NCBI GenBank assembly: GCA_023525975.1
Contig: CM042029.1
Span: 82,566,849-82,630,848, forward strand
DNA length: 64,000 nucleotides
Source of the DNA: Smallanthus sonchifolius
Lineage: Eukaryota; Streptophyta; Magnoliopsida; Asterales; Asteraceae
Direction: 5' to 3'
In this document: piece after piece, positions 45,201-55,594 of the stretch
Layout: each line of letters begins with the position of its first letter
Numbering within the stretch: position 1 is the stretch's first letter
Notes under the pieces: generated by a model
The model's database searches: none
What the model was told of the DNA's origin: nothing
The model's input: only the letters and a program-made list of their open reading frames with translations
Position numbers and translations under genes: made by a program

Positions 45201-46878
45201 GATTTGGAGGCATTACCTCTACGGGGTGAAATGCACGATTTATTCGGATCACAAGAGCTTGAAGTATTTCTTCGAACAGAAAGACCTGAATATGCGGCAA
45301 AGGCGGTGGTTAGAATTGCTGAAAGACTATGACTGTGAGATCCTATACCACCCGGGAAAGGCGAATGTGGTCGCTGATGCCCTAAGTCGTAAGGAGAATC
45401 GTTCTCCTATTAGGGTAAAAGCGTACCAGTTAGTGATAACCCCAGATTTTATGACAGAGCTAGAAGCAGCACAGAAGGAAGCACTAAAGGAAGAGAACAT
45501 AAAGAAAGAAAGAATGGTCGGTCAACAGACAAAGTTAGAATTAAACACTCATGGAGTGAGGACCAGGTGTGGTCGCATGTGGGTACCGAAGGGCGGAGAG
45601 CTTAGGGCCAAAGTACTTGACGAGGCCCATAAGTCTCGATATTCCATCCACCCAGGAACCACGAAAATGTACCAGGATTTAAAAAAAGAGTATTGGTGGC
45701 CTAACATGAAGAATGATGTGACCGGATATGTAAGCAAGTGTCTGACTTGCTCACAAGTTAAAGCAGAGCATCAGAAACCGTACGGGAAGATCCAGCCTCT
45801 GGAAATACCCGAATGGAAGTGGGAGCGTATCACCATGGACTTTATTACCAAGCTGCCCCGCACAGCTAAAGGCCACGATACGATTTGGGTTATAGTGGAT
45901 CGTCTGACAAAGAGTGCACATTTCTTGCCGATTCGTGAAACGTATTCATCTGAGAAGTTGGCAGAAGTATTTATCAATGAAATTGTCTCTCGACATGGCG
46001 TACCGTTATCAATTGTATCTGACCGGGACACGCGATTTACATCGAGATTCTGGAAAAGATTTCATGAGTCAATGGGTACGAGGTTAAACATCAGCACGGC
46101 TTATCACCCACAGACGGATGGGCAATCAGAGAGGACCATCCAGACGTTGGAGGATATGCTCCGCGCATGCATTATAGACTTTGGTGGCAGTTGGGATAGT
46201 CACCTACCATTGGCAGAGTTCTCCTACAACAACAGCCACCACACCACTATTGGTATGCCGCCTTACGAAATGTTGTATGGTAGAAGATGTCGAACCCCGG
46301 TCTGTTGGGGGGAGGTAGGACAGAAAGAATTGGGAAGTTTAGAGGTAGTCACAGCAACCTCTGTAAAGTTTGACCAGATCAAGGCCAGAATGAAAGCTGC
46401 ACAGGACCGTCAAAAGTCCTACGCAGATAGGAGGCGGAGACCAATCGAATTCAATGTCGGGGATCAAGTACTATTGAAGGTATCTCCCTGGAAGGGGATC
46501 ATACGATTCAGAAAGAGAGGGAAGTTAAGCCCAAGATTCGTCGGACCCTTCAAAATACTAGCGCGAGTTGGTGAAGTCGCTTACCGGTTAGAATTACCGG
46601 ATGAGCTTAGTGGAATTCACCCAACCTTCCACGTGTCGCACTTGCGCAAGTGCTTGGCCGACGAATCAGCGCATGTGACACTTGACGACATCGAGATAGA
46701 TAATAGCCTCAATTACATCGAGGAACCCGTCGCCATACTAGACAGGAAAGAAAAGCGGTTACGGAATAAAGTGATACAGTTAGTCAAAGTACAATGGAAG
46801 CATCGTAAAGGGTCAGAAGCTACATGGGAAACCGAGACAGAAATGAAAGAGTCGTACCCGCACCTGTTTGACTTATAA
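42289..46878 (+). CDS. Tekay-type gag-pol polyprotein, intact
   Basis: A 1529-residue single ORF with no interruption. Order of domains: Arg/Gly-rich N-terminus; gag capsid (about 120-310, with WWRSIERIK); zinc knuckles CYRCGKTGHYSREC (355-368) and CYNCGIPGHMAKDC (375-388), preceded by a CAKCGRKHSGEC element; aspartic protease FDSGASRSFIS (near 442); reverse transcriptase with FIDDILIYSK (about 777); RNase H starting YSDASGQGLGCVL (about 921); integrase with HHCC zinc domain (about 1112-1158, HPGTTKMY..CLTCSQVK) and DDE core MDFITKLP, VSDRDTRF and QSERTIQTLE. It ends in a chromodomain-like tail KVQWKHRKGSEATWETE..YPHLF, typical of the Tekay/Del chromovirus clade, which can guide integration to heterochromatin. 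Its GC content is higher than that of the neighbouring DNA. Confidence 0.97.
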   Translation: MARAKRGGRTGGRTGRRGRPPGNRNRPEESEHSRNEAESVHVEHNDSGNHVSAPNDAPNEALELEPIVKEAIAAEVTSILKKVLPEALGEALKEFNKEKKETKEESSKRLGVTDSDDSDYEMATRGCNYKSFRGCDPPKYDGRKDAVATFEWIERMNGVINISECRDDQAVKFAAHSFTNEALSWWRSIERIKSSAEMKKMKWDDMKKLLITKFCPQNEIDRVEREFLGLCAGSMTHRQYTSKYQELAQLVPHLVDTEEKRIKYYIKGLPQKVRVHVKANAPTSFESVVSLAGIVYDDFESADPLPTEKKVTNAVKRPAKEWAGPETKKLRIEDGVECAKCGRKHSGECRVGLNMCYRCGKTGHYSRECPGAQSCYNCGIPGHMAKDCRKPKATGTEKGKEPEKPKARTRAYALTQEEARGDPDVVSGTFILDHTYVSVLFDSGASRSFISSSKCKRMKCKVTRVEQAFNVETAVGKTTIVSELVDNCTIKIHGHRFPVRLYVMTLGGFDIVLGMDWLAANEARIICRRKIVQLKAPDGGEVLVYGDRDGSLTNVISMIKAEKYIGRGCEAYLAYVIDNDVKVRELKDVPVVCNFPGVFPEELPGLPPDRETEFQIDLVPGAQPVAKAPYRLAPLEMKELMVQLEELLDRGFIRPSISPWGAPVLFVKKKDGAMRMCIDYRELNKRTVKNKYPLPRIDDLFDQLQGARWFSKIDLRSGYHQLKVREEDIPKTAFRTRYGHYEFRVMSFGLTNAPAAFMSMMNQVCRPMLDRSVIVFIDDILIYSKSEGDHACHLREVLETLQKEKLYAKFSKCAFWLKEVQFLGHVINADGIMVDPAKIEAVQEWETPKTPTEIRSFLGLAGYYRRFIQDFSRIASPLKKLTRKEVKYEWGQAQSKAFEELKKKLTQAPVLALPDGNEDLVVYSDASGQGLGCVLMQRGKVIAYASRQLKIHEINYPTHDLELAAVVFALKIWRHYLYGVKCTIYSDHKSLKYFFEQKDLNMRQRRWLELLKDYDCEILYHPGKANVVADALSRKENRSPIRVKAYQLVITPDFMTELEAAQKEALKEENIKKERMVGQQTKLELNTHGVRTRCGRMWVPKGGELRAKVLDEAHKSRYSIHPGTTKMYQDLKKEYWWPNMKNDVTGYVSKCLTCSQVKAEHQKPYGKIQPLEIPEWKWERITMDFITKLPRTAKGHDTIWVIVDRLTKSAHFLPIRETYSSEKLAEVFINEIVSRHGVPLSIVSDRDTRFTSRFWKRFHESMGTRLNISTAYHPQTDGQSERTIQTLEDMLRACIIDFGGSWDSHLPLAEFSYNNSHHTTIGMPPYEMLYGRRCRTPVCWGEVGQKELGSLEVVTATSVKFDQIKARMKAAQDRQKSYADRRRRPIEFNVGDQVLLKVSPWKGIIRFRKRGKLSPRFVGPFKILARVGEVAYRLELPDELSGIHPTFHVSHLRKCLADESAHVTLDDIEIDNSLNYIEEPVAILDRKEKRLRNKVIQLVKVQWKHRKGSEATWETETEMKESYPHLFDL

Positions 46879-46879
46879 C

Positions 46880-46912
46880 AGGTTTCGAGGACGAAACCTT
46901 TCGTAAGAGGGG
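46880..46912 (+). promoter_or_regulatory. Conserved hairpin and polypurine tract
   Basis: GGTTTCGAGGACGAAACC forms a short hairpin just past the stop codon, a motif widely conserved in Tekay elements. It is followed by AAGAGGGG (46905-46912), the polypurine tract priming plus-strand DNA synthesis beside the 3' LTR. Confidence 0.8.
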
Positions 46913-46918
46913 TAGACT

Positions 46919-49175
46919 TGTAACATCCCAAAATAAATAAAAACCCAAATAAAAGAAAAAGGAAGGTGGGCTTGGCTAGGGGCCGGCCCATGGGCCCGAA
47001 AACTGAGAAGAACCCTTCTAATCAGTAGTCATTTCCTCCTGTGTCCTTCATTTTCTTCCTGCGCAAGAACCTTAGAGAGAGAGAGAGAGAGATCGTCTAG
47101 AGAGAGAAAGCTCGGATCAAGCTCAAAGTCTCGAGGATTGTTGCTCAACATCTCTGGAGCATAAAGGAACGAGAAGGAAGCTATAACAGGTAATTATTAT
47201 GCCTAAATCTGAGTTTTTGTAACTTTCGGGTTTAGGGTTAATAATCGAGTAAAGATTTAGATTTTTACGTGTGAAACTGGAAACAAACCACGGGTTTGGG
47301 TTCATGGGGGAAAATGGAACATTTCGAACGTAAAAAGTTCATAGCTTGATCGATTAGAACAAAGGGACCAGATCTAGGGTTCTGTTTGGGGAAGAAGACT
47401 GCACAGTCGAAACTACTAGTTTCGATATGGACGCATCTATCGAAACTACCTAGTTTCGACAGGGGCAGACCCATCGAAACTACCATAGTTTCAATATAGA
47501 CCTAAGACATTAACTAAGAATTTATATAAGTCATACGACTCGAAACTACTTAGTTTCGATAAGAAGCAGTGACTCGAAACTACTTAGTTTCGATAAGAAG
47601 CAGTGACTCGAAACTACTTAGTTTCGATAAGAAGCAGTGACTCGAAACTACTTAGTTTCGATAAGAAGCCAGGGCTCGAAACTACATAGTTTCGATAAGG
47701 AGCCAGGACTCGAAACTACCTAGTTTCGATAATGAAACCATGACCCGAAACATCTGAGTCAAGCCTAGTAATGTCTAAGTGTCCCCTAGGAACACAGCCT
47801 TACGCCTATGACTTGATTATACAGATTGTGGGTGACCATAGTGACATTCAGGAACCGGCTAGGTGTAAACAGAAACGATTCATCTGGTGAGTTCTTATTG
47901 CCCTTTTTCCTAATGGTTTTGGGCTGGCATGCATACTGGTATAGTATTTTATAAAAATGTTATTTTTATAAAATGAAAGGCAAAGTATAGTATTTTATAA
48001 AAATGTTATTTTTATAAAATGAAAGGCAAAGTATAGTATTTTATAAAAATGTTATTTTTATAAAATGAAAGATAAAGAACAAAAGAGCATAGTATTATCT
48101 TTTAAACAAGTTTTTGAAAGATAACAATGAGCTAAAGAAAGAATGATAAAGGAGCCGTACTTCGGTACAGCTCGACAGTGACAGTGACAGTGACAGTGAC
48201 AAATACCATGTTATATGCTTATGTGTTAATATGTGTTATTTGTCTATATGAAAGTTATGTGATTGCATTTCTATTTGTGTAATAGTGTAATTGCATTGCA
48301 TAGTAGTTGCATAGTAGAAAGTCCTGCAGGCATGCTAAAGTAGAAGTCTCACCCTGAGGTGTGAGCAATGCTAAAGGAGTCTTACACTTCGGTGTAAGCA
48401 ATGCTAAAGGAGTCTTACACTTCGGTGCAAGCAATGCTAAAGGAGTCTTCACTTCGGTGTAAGCGAGAAAGTCTCACCCTGAGGTGTGAGCAATGCTAAA
48501 GGAGTCTTGCACTAACGTGCAAGCGAGAAAGAAAGTCCCACCCTGAGGTGTGGGCAGCGCTAAAGTAAAAGTCTTACCCTGAGGTGTAAGCAAGATAGGG
48601 ATCTGGTCCTCGGACCACGATCCATATGTGATAGTTAAAGTATGATAAAGTCACTTGTCAAGTATAAGTGAAATGATAGACAGAGTACAGTGGGACACCC
48701 TAACGGGTTTCCTTAAAGATAAAGTTTTAATGACAGATAGTAACGTAACAGATTTATAACTGTAACGTTGTAAAGTTTTAAAGTAATAGTTAAAAGTTTA
48801 TTTCAAAGAAAGTGAAAGTAAAGCTTATTTTATTTTAATAAAACTAAGCTACCAAAGATAAAGTTTACAGTTTAAAGTAAAGAGAGAACTCACCAGCGTT
48901 AGCTGACTTTTAGTATGCATGGCAGGTAAAAAGGGTAAAGCTAAAGAAAAGTGAAAGAGCCATGTGGGCTGGATAGCATGGACATCGGGCTGCGGTATTG
49001 AAGACTGACATTTCCAATCCTGATAGTTCATGTTATAGACAATATTTCATGTTTTAGTTTGATGAATGATTTGAATTAAAGACTTCCGCTGTAATAGATT
49101 CTGATTTCCGGTTTAAGAACTATGTTTGTTATGTTGTGTGCCAACTATGAGATGTACCCGTTTTGGGGCGTTTCA
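46919..49175 (+). repeat. 3' LTR of Tekay-type element
   Basis: 2257 bp, colinear with the 5' LTR. Carries nine CGAAACTA hairpins (about 47405-47735), three AT-hairpin units (about 47941-48070) and the covarying hairpin run (48152-48622). Substitutions relative to the 5' LTR correspond to 5' LTR positions 39621, 40024, 40093 and 40099. Confidence 0.97.
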
Positions 49176-49180
49176 AATCA

Positions 49181-49931
49181 ATAATCTAAGTGAATTGACT
49201 GAAAACATACCCAAGGGGTGACCTTTCCAAATCCATTTATCTTGAGATTTTTTCATTTTGTGTGCGATGATCATTGATTCACATCTCCCCCTATCTTCCT
49301 TTTCGCCCTCTCTTACAGTTGAATCCGGCTTTGACCACTTTATTCTTGATTGATTGTTTTCCTCAACTAATCTTTCACATACTAATACCCCTTTGTTCTG
49401 CTCCATCTTGTAAAGGTTAGGAAAAAGGTCCTTTAGTATTCCATTTTCAAGCCAGTTGTTACACCAAAACATTGTCTTTTCTCCATTACCAGTAGAACAT
49501 TTAAAAAGATGAAAAATATCAATGTTAGTCTCTTTTAGCTCCATTGCCGCCTTATGAACTGAGCTCCAAACACCGTGGATGGATTTTTTAACTGGAAATG
49601 ATTCCGACCTTCTTCTCCTGTGAAAGAAACTGATGAATGATACCAATATAGCCTCTGGATTTTCCTTATACCTCCACAACCACTTGGGGAGAAGAGATAA
49701 GTTCATAGAGTGTATACCCCAATTCCCAAGCCACTCCTTTCTTTGGGCGCTATTATCCTTTTCCATGCCACCCAAGAGATCTTTTTAGCTTCATTCGAAC
49801 AGCCTCATAGAAAATCTCTTCTAATGCTTTCCAGTTTCTTGATTACCTGTGATGGGGCTTTAAATAGCGACAAATAATATACGGGCAAGCTTCCTAACAC
49901 GGATTTAATGAGTGTAACTTTGCCTCCAGCC
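49181..49931 (-). pseudogene. LINE reverse transcriptase C-terminal part, decayed
   Basis: Minus-strand frames read AGGKVTLIKSVLGSLPVYYL and SLFKAPSQVIKKLESIRRDF (then a TGA), then ISWVAWKRI-like and after frame change WLGNWGIHSMNLSLLPKWLW, KSIHGVWSSVHKAA, GNGEKTMFWCNNWL and KDLFPNLYKM. This is the RT thumb to zf-RVT linker of plant L1-type LINEs. The frame then meets the Tekay insertion site and resumes at 39510. A hAT (49932-50723) interrupts the upstream side. Confidence 0.85.
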
Positions 49932-50723
49932 TAGAGGTGTTCACGGTCCGGTTTTCGCGGTTTTTGGGTCAAGCCGTGAGCCAAACCATTAGTAACGGTT
50001 TTAATTATCGAAAACCAAAGCCAAACCAATGAAAATTAAAACCAAACCATTACTTACGGTTTGGTTCCTGGTTTGGTTTCACGGTTTGAACCTTTATACA
50101 AAGCTATAAACATCAAAATTTCTCTAAACATTAAAACTGTGAAAATTTATGTATACTAAAAGTTGTCTAGAATTTGAAACAAAGTTGTAATGCTACATAT
50201 ATGAAAAAAATATACAGTCCAAAACAAAAATTTTGCTTTCCAAACTTCCAAAATGTATGGAAACATGAACATATATATTGAAACTACATTTACATGTAAA
50301 TAAACAGGAAACATACATGTCCTTTTGCAATATAACCAAACCAAAGAGTAGTCGAAAATTAAATCAAAGGCAAAGCAAGTATGAAACATGAACATAAAAC
50401 AAAAATAAAAAAATTAGCCAAAAAAAAAAACTAATACACTTAAAATTATTACAGTCTACTTGAAATTTAAAATAAATCTAATATAAATAATAAATATGTT
50501 TAATATGAAATATTTAAACAAGTAAAATATAGTTAAATCTCACGGTCCGGTCCGGTTTAAAACGACCGGTTTTTCATATAAACCGTAAACCAAACCGTTC
50601 GATACGGTTTGAAATTTTTGAAACCGACCGACCGAAAGTAACCAAAAGAAACCGACCGTGAAACCAAACCGATGACCGGTTTGGACGATTTTGCGGTTTT
50701 AAACAGAACCGTGAACACCCCTA
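49932..50723. mobile_element. hAT-like non-autonomous element in the LINE
   Basis: Ends TAGAGGTGTTCACGGTCCGG and CCGTGAACACCCCTA are inverted repeats. The perfect 8-bp duplication CTCCAGCC is at 49924-49931 and 50724-50731. Subterminal zones carry many ACGGTTTGG / CCAAACCG words. 792 bp, non-coding. Confidence 0.95.
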
Positions 50724-50830
50724 CTCCAGCCATAATGTTTTAGATTTCTAAGTTGATAATTTCTTAATGAATTTTTTTAATATTGGGTCCCAGTTTTTTA
50801 TTATGTTCATGTTTGCTTCAACCGGTAACC
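50724..50830 (-). pseudogene. LINE upstream continuation
   Basis: After the hAT, the minus strand reads a WKSKTL-like stretch leading into SAGGKVTLIKS across the insertion site, the usual RT motif preceding the segment at 49181-49931. The remainder upstream is too decayed to follow. Confidence 0.5.
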
Positions 50831-51143
50831 AAAATCAAGACAATAGTGTTGTTGCTTATGTGGATCAAGACGGAAGTTGACTAGTAGTTTGACACAATTA
50901 AAAGCCATTAATGAAACAGACAAACTACATATAAAATGGGCCAGTGTGTTGGTGGCATAAGTCCCATTCCATGTTTACTCTCCATATACATTGAATTTTG
51001 TATGTATGATTACGAAATGAATTACTTATATGGTTATTAATTTATTATCATATACATTAGTTTAGTCCTTTAGTACTTGACCATTGATTTTGAAATTTGT
51101 AACTTCAAGAAAACATAATCTCATTTTCACTAGTGTTCAAAAT
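50831..51143. other. Unassigned spacer
   Basis: No gene or element recognised; likely more LINE or intergenic DNA. Confidence 0.4.
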
Positions 51144-51154
51144 AAGTTTTAGGT

Positions 51155-51426
51155 GGTTCAATCCCCACTTGTAACACTTTGGGGGTGGCATTGGAGGCAA
51201 TGAAGGGAGATTTGTGGCAACACAAGTTCGATCCCTGAGCCAAACGGGTTTTACCACTAGCTCGTTGTCGTGTCTTTGGGCGGGCGGGTTAGCGGGTTTT
51301 TCCCCGGGGTCATGGAGTAGTTAGGGCTTGGGCCACCCGATGCCGTCTGCGTTCGTTGGGTTGGGTTGCCTTTAGCCATCGGGTTACCCGGGGTGGTCCA
51401 GATGTTTGCTTTGCCTTTCTAAAAAA
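51155..51426 (+). mobile_element. SINE with perfect 11-bp target duplication
   Basis: Flanked by AAGTTTTAGGT at 51144-51154 and 51427-51437, ending in an A-tract. Contains B-box-like AGTTCGATCCC at about 51228. The 3' half is unusually GC-rich (GGGCGGGCGGGTTAGCGGGT). It differs from the other SINE family in this window. Confidence 0.8.
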
Positions 51427-51437
51427 AAGTTTTAGGT

Positions 51438-52145
51438 TATAATTAAATAATTGTACTTTTTGTCTTTAATTAATTATCATCTCAATTACAAAATATTGTG
51501 TTCTAAATTCTGATTAATGTATTTGTATTTTAGTCTTATTTGGGAAGTGCACAAAACCGGTATTGTGCAAACTGGATCGGATCAAGTCAAGGCTAGGTTG
51601 CCCCAAACCGGTACAGTTTAGAAACAAGTTTTCTAAAGGTAAGTGTTACCGGACCAGATCCTGGATTCAACGTATTATATTCCCAAACCGGTTTCGAAAC
51701 TGGATTCAAAGTATACATACCCAAACCGATTTCAAACCGACGGATCGGATCAGATCCGAACCGTTTTCTGTATCATTTTCGAATCCGAGTCTGGTTTGGT
51801 TGTGCGCCGCTAGGCTACTGAGCTTGCCTGGGCTACTGAAATGATGTTGGGTTTTTTATTACTGGGTTGCTAACCTCAAGGTCGACTCAACCTTTTTGGG
51901 GTTCAAAGCGAATTATAAAATTAATGCACAAAAAAACCAGTTCAAACTGGTTTGAAAACCTATACACTGAAACTGGTTTAACTTGAACCGAACCGATCAA
52001 ACCCCCTCAAAAACTGGTTTCAAACCAATCAAACTCCCCCTCTCAAACCGGTTTCAAACCGAACCGATTTAAACTCAAACTGGTTTTGACTTTTCTTAAC
52101 CAAACCAGTTTCAGATTGGTTTCAAACCAATTCGGTTTGAAAAAC
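51438..52145. repeat. AACCGGTTT-rich hAT debris
   Basis: From about 51545 (GTGCACAAAACCGGTATTG) to 52145 the sequence repeats CAAACCGGTTTC, AAACTGGTTT and GAACCGAACCG words identical in style to the subterminal regions of the 53100 hAT element. No matching TSD was found. Probably one or two truncated hAT copies. Confidence 0.5.
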
Positions 52146-53091
52146 TTAGGGTGAAGGTGGCACCACCCTCACCAAAAATCTACCCTCACAAAACCAACCA
52201 ATGAGGTTGTATCACTTCATTTTTACCCTTTTACTACCCCAACCCTCATTTTTTAATTTTTTAATTTTTTTTAAATTAAAACTTATATATATAAAACACA
52301 TTTTATTTATTTAATAAAATAAAAATAACAAGAAATAAAAAAATTTACATAGAATAAAAATAAAATTACATAATAATATAAATGTGGGTTTCTGAAATTT
52401 GCAATCTTTAAGTTAAAAAACAGATACCCAGATGAAGTTTCTTTGCAAAAGTGTTATAATTTATCAAACCATATGACTTTTTTCAAGAAAATGTGTAAAG
52501 TCAGAAGCTTTATGTGTAAAAAAAAAAGAAAATGGAGAAAAAGGGTATTAAACCGACCAACAAAAGAGGAACCAGATGGACTAAACACCACCCCACGAAA
52601 AAGGGTCCACAATTGAGCTCGGGTATGTATACCCGCAAAAGCCAAAGATTCCACTCGGGTAAGGGATCGGCGACGGTGTACCCACGCGGGTATGGGAACC
52701 CGATGCCCTTACCCGAAGACGGCCCTTCACCCTTATTTATGCACCTCTAAGAAAGGCCATTACCTAACCTTTAAAATCACACAGTACCGGCCTATGATTG
52801 GTCTATTTTTCTTTAAAAAAAAATTTCTCTGTTTTTATATATATTATTTGTTTGAAGTGTGAACATGTATATATGTCTGGTCTGATGGTTCTTCACCACA
52901 AGAGACCTGAGTTCGAAACAAGGCCTTCCCCTCTTTAATTTTGTTTTGTTTTCTGTTTTTTGTTTTTTTTCCGATACATATTTAAAGAAAAGAATACAAT
53001 TTTGCTTTGTTTTATCTTTTCCGTTTCGTTTGTTTTCCGCTTTTTTTACAATTCTTTTATTATTAACATTTTAATCAATTATCGATGTACT
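52146..53091. other. Spacer with a tRNA-like SINE piece
   Basis: AT-rich. At about 52873-52925, GGTCTGATGGTTCTTCACC..GAGTTCGAAAC has A- and B-box-like parts and is followed by a T/C-rich tail, suggesting a short SINE. A proline- and glycine-rich frame at 52532-52750 has no domain. Confidence 0.4.
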
Positions 53092-53109
53092 ATCGGAACT
53101 AGAGGTGCA

Positions 53110-53310
53110 CAAAAAAACTGGTTTGGAAATCCAAACCGGTTCCGACCGAAACCCGAACCGCCCTAGAACCGGTTTTTGGTGAACCGGTTTCAAACCGGTA
53201 GGAACCGCCGGTTTATAACCGGTTTAAGTATTTTGCACGACTAGCGGTTTACAACCGGTTTTTTGTGAACCGGTTTGGTAAACCGGTTTGAACCGGTTTA
53301 ACGGTAATAT
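53110..53310. repeat. Left subterminal AACCGGTT array of hAT
   Basis: Roughly ten copies of AACCGGTTT or GAACCGGTT within 200 bp, mirrored at 55745-55940. AACCGGTT is itself palindromic. Such arrays are known hAT transposase-binding regions in other hAT elements. Confidence 0.85.
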
Positions 53311-53498
53311 TTCAAAACTAGCCGTTGGAAAATGGCTATATAGCCGTTAGAACCAATTTTTGACCATTTTTTGACCCATTTTAACCCCCAAACACATTAT
53401 AAATAGGTAGGGGTGTTTTGGTTAAATCACACTTCTCAAACCCGCTCTCTACACTCTCGTTTGTAAAAAAAACGCTCGAAAACGCTCAAAAAACGTTA

Positions 53499-55594
53499 TG
53501 GCAGGTTCTTCAAGTTTTGGTGTTTCCTCTTCCAAAGTTAGCGTTGTGAAAATCATACCAACAACGAGGAACCCCGTAATTTGGTCAAACTGCGATCTAT
53601 GTGAGATGTCTAACGGGTTGGAACGTGCTCGTTGCAAAAATTGTGGTGGGTTTTTTAAAAAGGAATAAAACTCAACTCTAAAAACTCATATGGAAAAATC
53701 TTCCCGAGTTTGAAGAAAATTCCGGGTGAGGGTCAAGCATCTATGACAAGCGAGAGTGGAATTTGGAACTTCGATCCAAATATTGTTCGAGATAGAATGG
53801 CGAAATTAGATATTCAAAGAGGTTTGCCGTTCAACCACTTCGACAACCCGCTCACGACGAGGATGATTCAAAAAGCCCTTCAACCACGTTATCATCAAGT
53901 AATTCGTAGTACTCTTAGACGTGATTGTCTAAAAATGTGGAAAAAAGCAAAAAAAAGAATTAATTTTAGGTTTTGAAAAATTGGAAACCGGTGTGAACTT
54001 AACCACCGACGTTTGGTCGGCTCCACATGGTATTCCCGACTCATATATTTGCGTTACCGCTCATTGGGTTGATCCCAATACGTGGCAAATGATGAAACGT
54101 ACAATCGCGTTTGAGATGTTTGAATATCCGCACACGGGTCAAAATTTATTTCACATTTTAGATGGTGTGATAACCGATTTTAAATTACAAAATAAATTAT
54201 TTTCAATATCTTTTGATAATGCCTCAAATAATACAAATGCGGTTCAAAAATTAATATTAAAATATAATCTGATTTGCAACGGCGCTTTTTTCCATAGTCG
54301 ATGTATTGCACACATTATCAACTTAGCCGTGCAAGACGGGCTTGCGGCTGAACCCGTTATTGAATTAAGTAATGCATTTCGAGTCATGCTTAAAGACGTT
54401 TTTAGTAGTAGTAAAAAAAGATACCATGAATATATTAGATTATGTAACGATACGGGTTTGATTTGCTTAGGTCCCAATTGGGACCTCCCAACAAGATGTA
54501 ATTCAACTTATAAAATGTTTCATAGTGCTATACGTCAAAAAGATACTTTAAAATTTTTTCATGATATGCTTTCATCAAAACCGCGTCGTAAAATTCAAAA
54601 TTTTCCGTCTACGAGTTGGGACATTCTTGAAAATATAACCGAATTGCTCGAAGTTTTCAAAACCGTCACTACTTTTTTATCCGGTGTTTATTACCCCACA
54701 AGTCCCTTGGCTCTTAAACAAATATTTCTAATGTGTAACAAATTAGCCGAACTTGAAAATAAAAATACTCTTTTTACGAGAATGATAAAACCGATGAAAG
54801 AAAAATTTGTTAAATATTTTAAAGAAATGCCTCCGGTTATAACTTGTGCCGCCGCATTAAACCCTACAATTAATGTTTACGGTGTTGAAACCTTGATTGA
54901 TAAAATAACTTACGATTTGGATTTGAATGATGAAGATATTCATTTTTCAACCGTAACAAAAACTTATTTTAACAAATGATTGCAAGATTTGTTTGATATT
55001 TATTTACATAAATATGGTACAACACAAACCCCACATGATACGATGGGCGCGGGCGCATCAAGTAGTAGCTCGAGGAATGTGAACTTAAATTTGTATAACG
55101 AAATGAGAAATGAATTTACTAAACGGGCTAGAGGATCCACCCCGAGTAGCGAACTCGGAAGGTATACGGGAACAAACTTTTTATCATTTATGAGTCCGGA
55201 TGTTTTTGAGGACTTTGATATTTTGGCGTGGTGGAAAGGAAACGAATATACTTTTCCGGTCCTTTCCGCCATGACCCGTGATTTACTAACCGTCCAAGCT
55301 TCCACGGTAGCTTCGGAATCCGTTTTTTCTCGTAGTGGCAGGGTTTTATCTATCCGAAGAACTAGACTCACTCCCGCGGCAATGGAAATGTGCATTTGCT
55401 TGAATGACCATTTGGATGCGGTAGATTGGAGACAAGATAGGAGTTCGCTTGAAGACGAAATTGAAGTTGAAGAATTCATACACGAATCTGAGGTCAACCA
55501 AGGATTGGCGAGCCCACTTACAAATGAAGAACTCGCCGAAGATGATAGACTACGAGGATCCACTAGTAACTCCGAGAATGACGGCGAAAATTAA
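53499..55594 (+). pseudogene. hAT transposase with BED zinc finger and hATC domain, mutated
   Basis: Start ATG at 53499 (MAGSSSFGV). A BED-type finger follows (WSNCDLCE, RCKNCG, then in a shifted frame NSTLKTHMEKS). Next come SGIWNFDPNIVRDRMAKL and FDNPLTTRMIQ (53710-53976), TGVNLTTDVWSAPHG (first catalytic Asp, about 54000), SFDNASNNT (second Asp, about 54210), SRCIAHIINL and NWDLPTRCNSTYKM. The hATC dimerisation block is FDILAWWKGNE, VQASTVASESVFS and RTRLTPAAMEMCICLNDHL (about 55220-55410), ending in an acidic tail. Breaks: frameshifts near 53665, 53705 and 53972, and a TGA at 54977-54979. It would transpose hAT elements in the nucleus if intact; as read it is inactive, though only a few lesions separate it from an open frame. 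Confidence 0.92.

Larger units (their letters stand above)
39511..49175 (+). mobile_element. Full-length Ty3/gypsy chromovirus-type retrotransposon (Tekay/Del lineage)
   Basis: Complete element: 5' LTR, PBS, one gag-pol ORF, polypurine tract and 3' LTR, flanked by a perfect 5-bp duplication AATCA (39506-39510 and 49176-49180). LTRs differ by only about four substitutions seen by eye, two bases in a GA microsatellite, and two units of a 34-bp repeat, so insertion is very recent. It lies antisense inside an older LINE. The intact ORF and near-identical LTRs suggest possible present-day activity. Confidence 0.97.

Noticed and set aside
51550..52145. A complete hAT element
   Set aside because: The AACCGGTTT words are present, but no pair of ends with matching 8-bp duplications was found.
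55000..55563. 187-residue minus-strand frame
   Set aside because: Exact antisense shadow of the hATC-coding region; Ser-rich with no domain.
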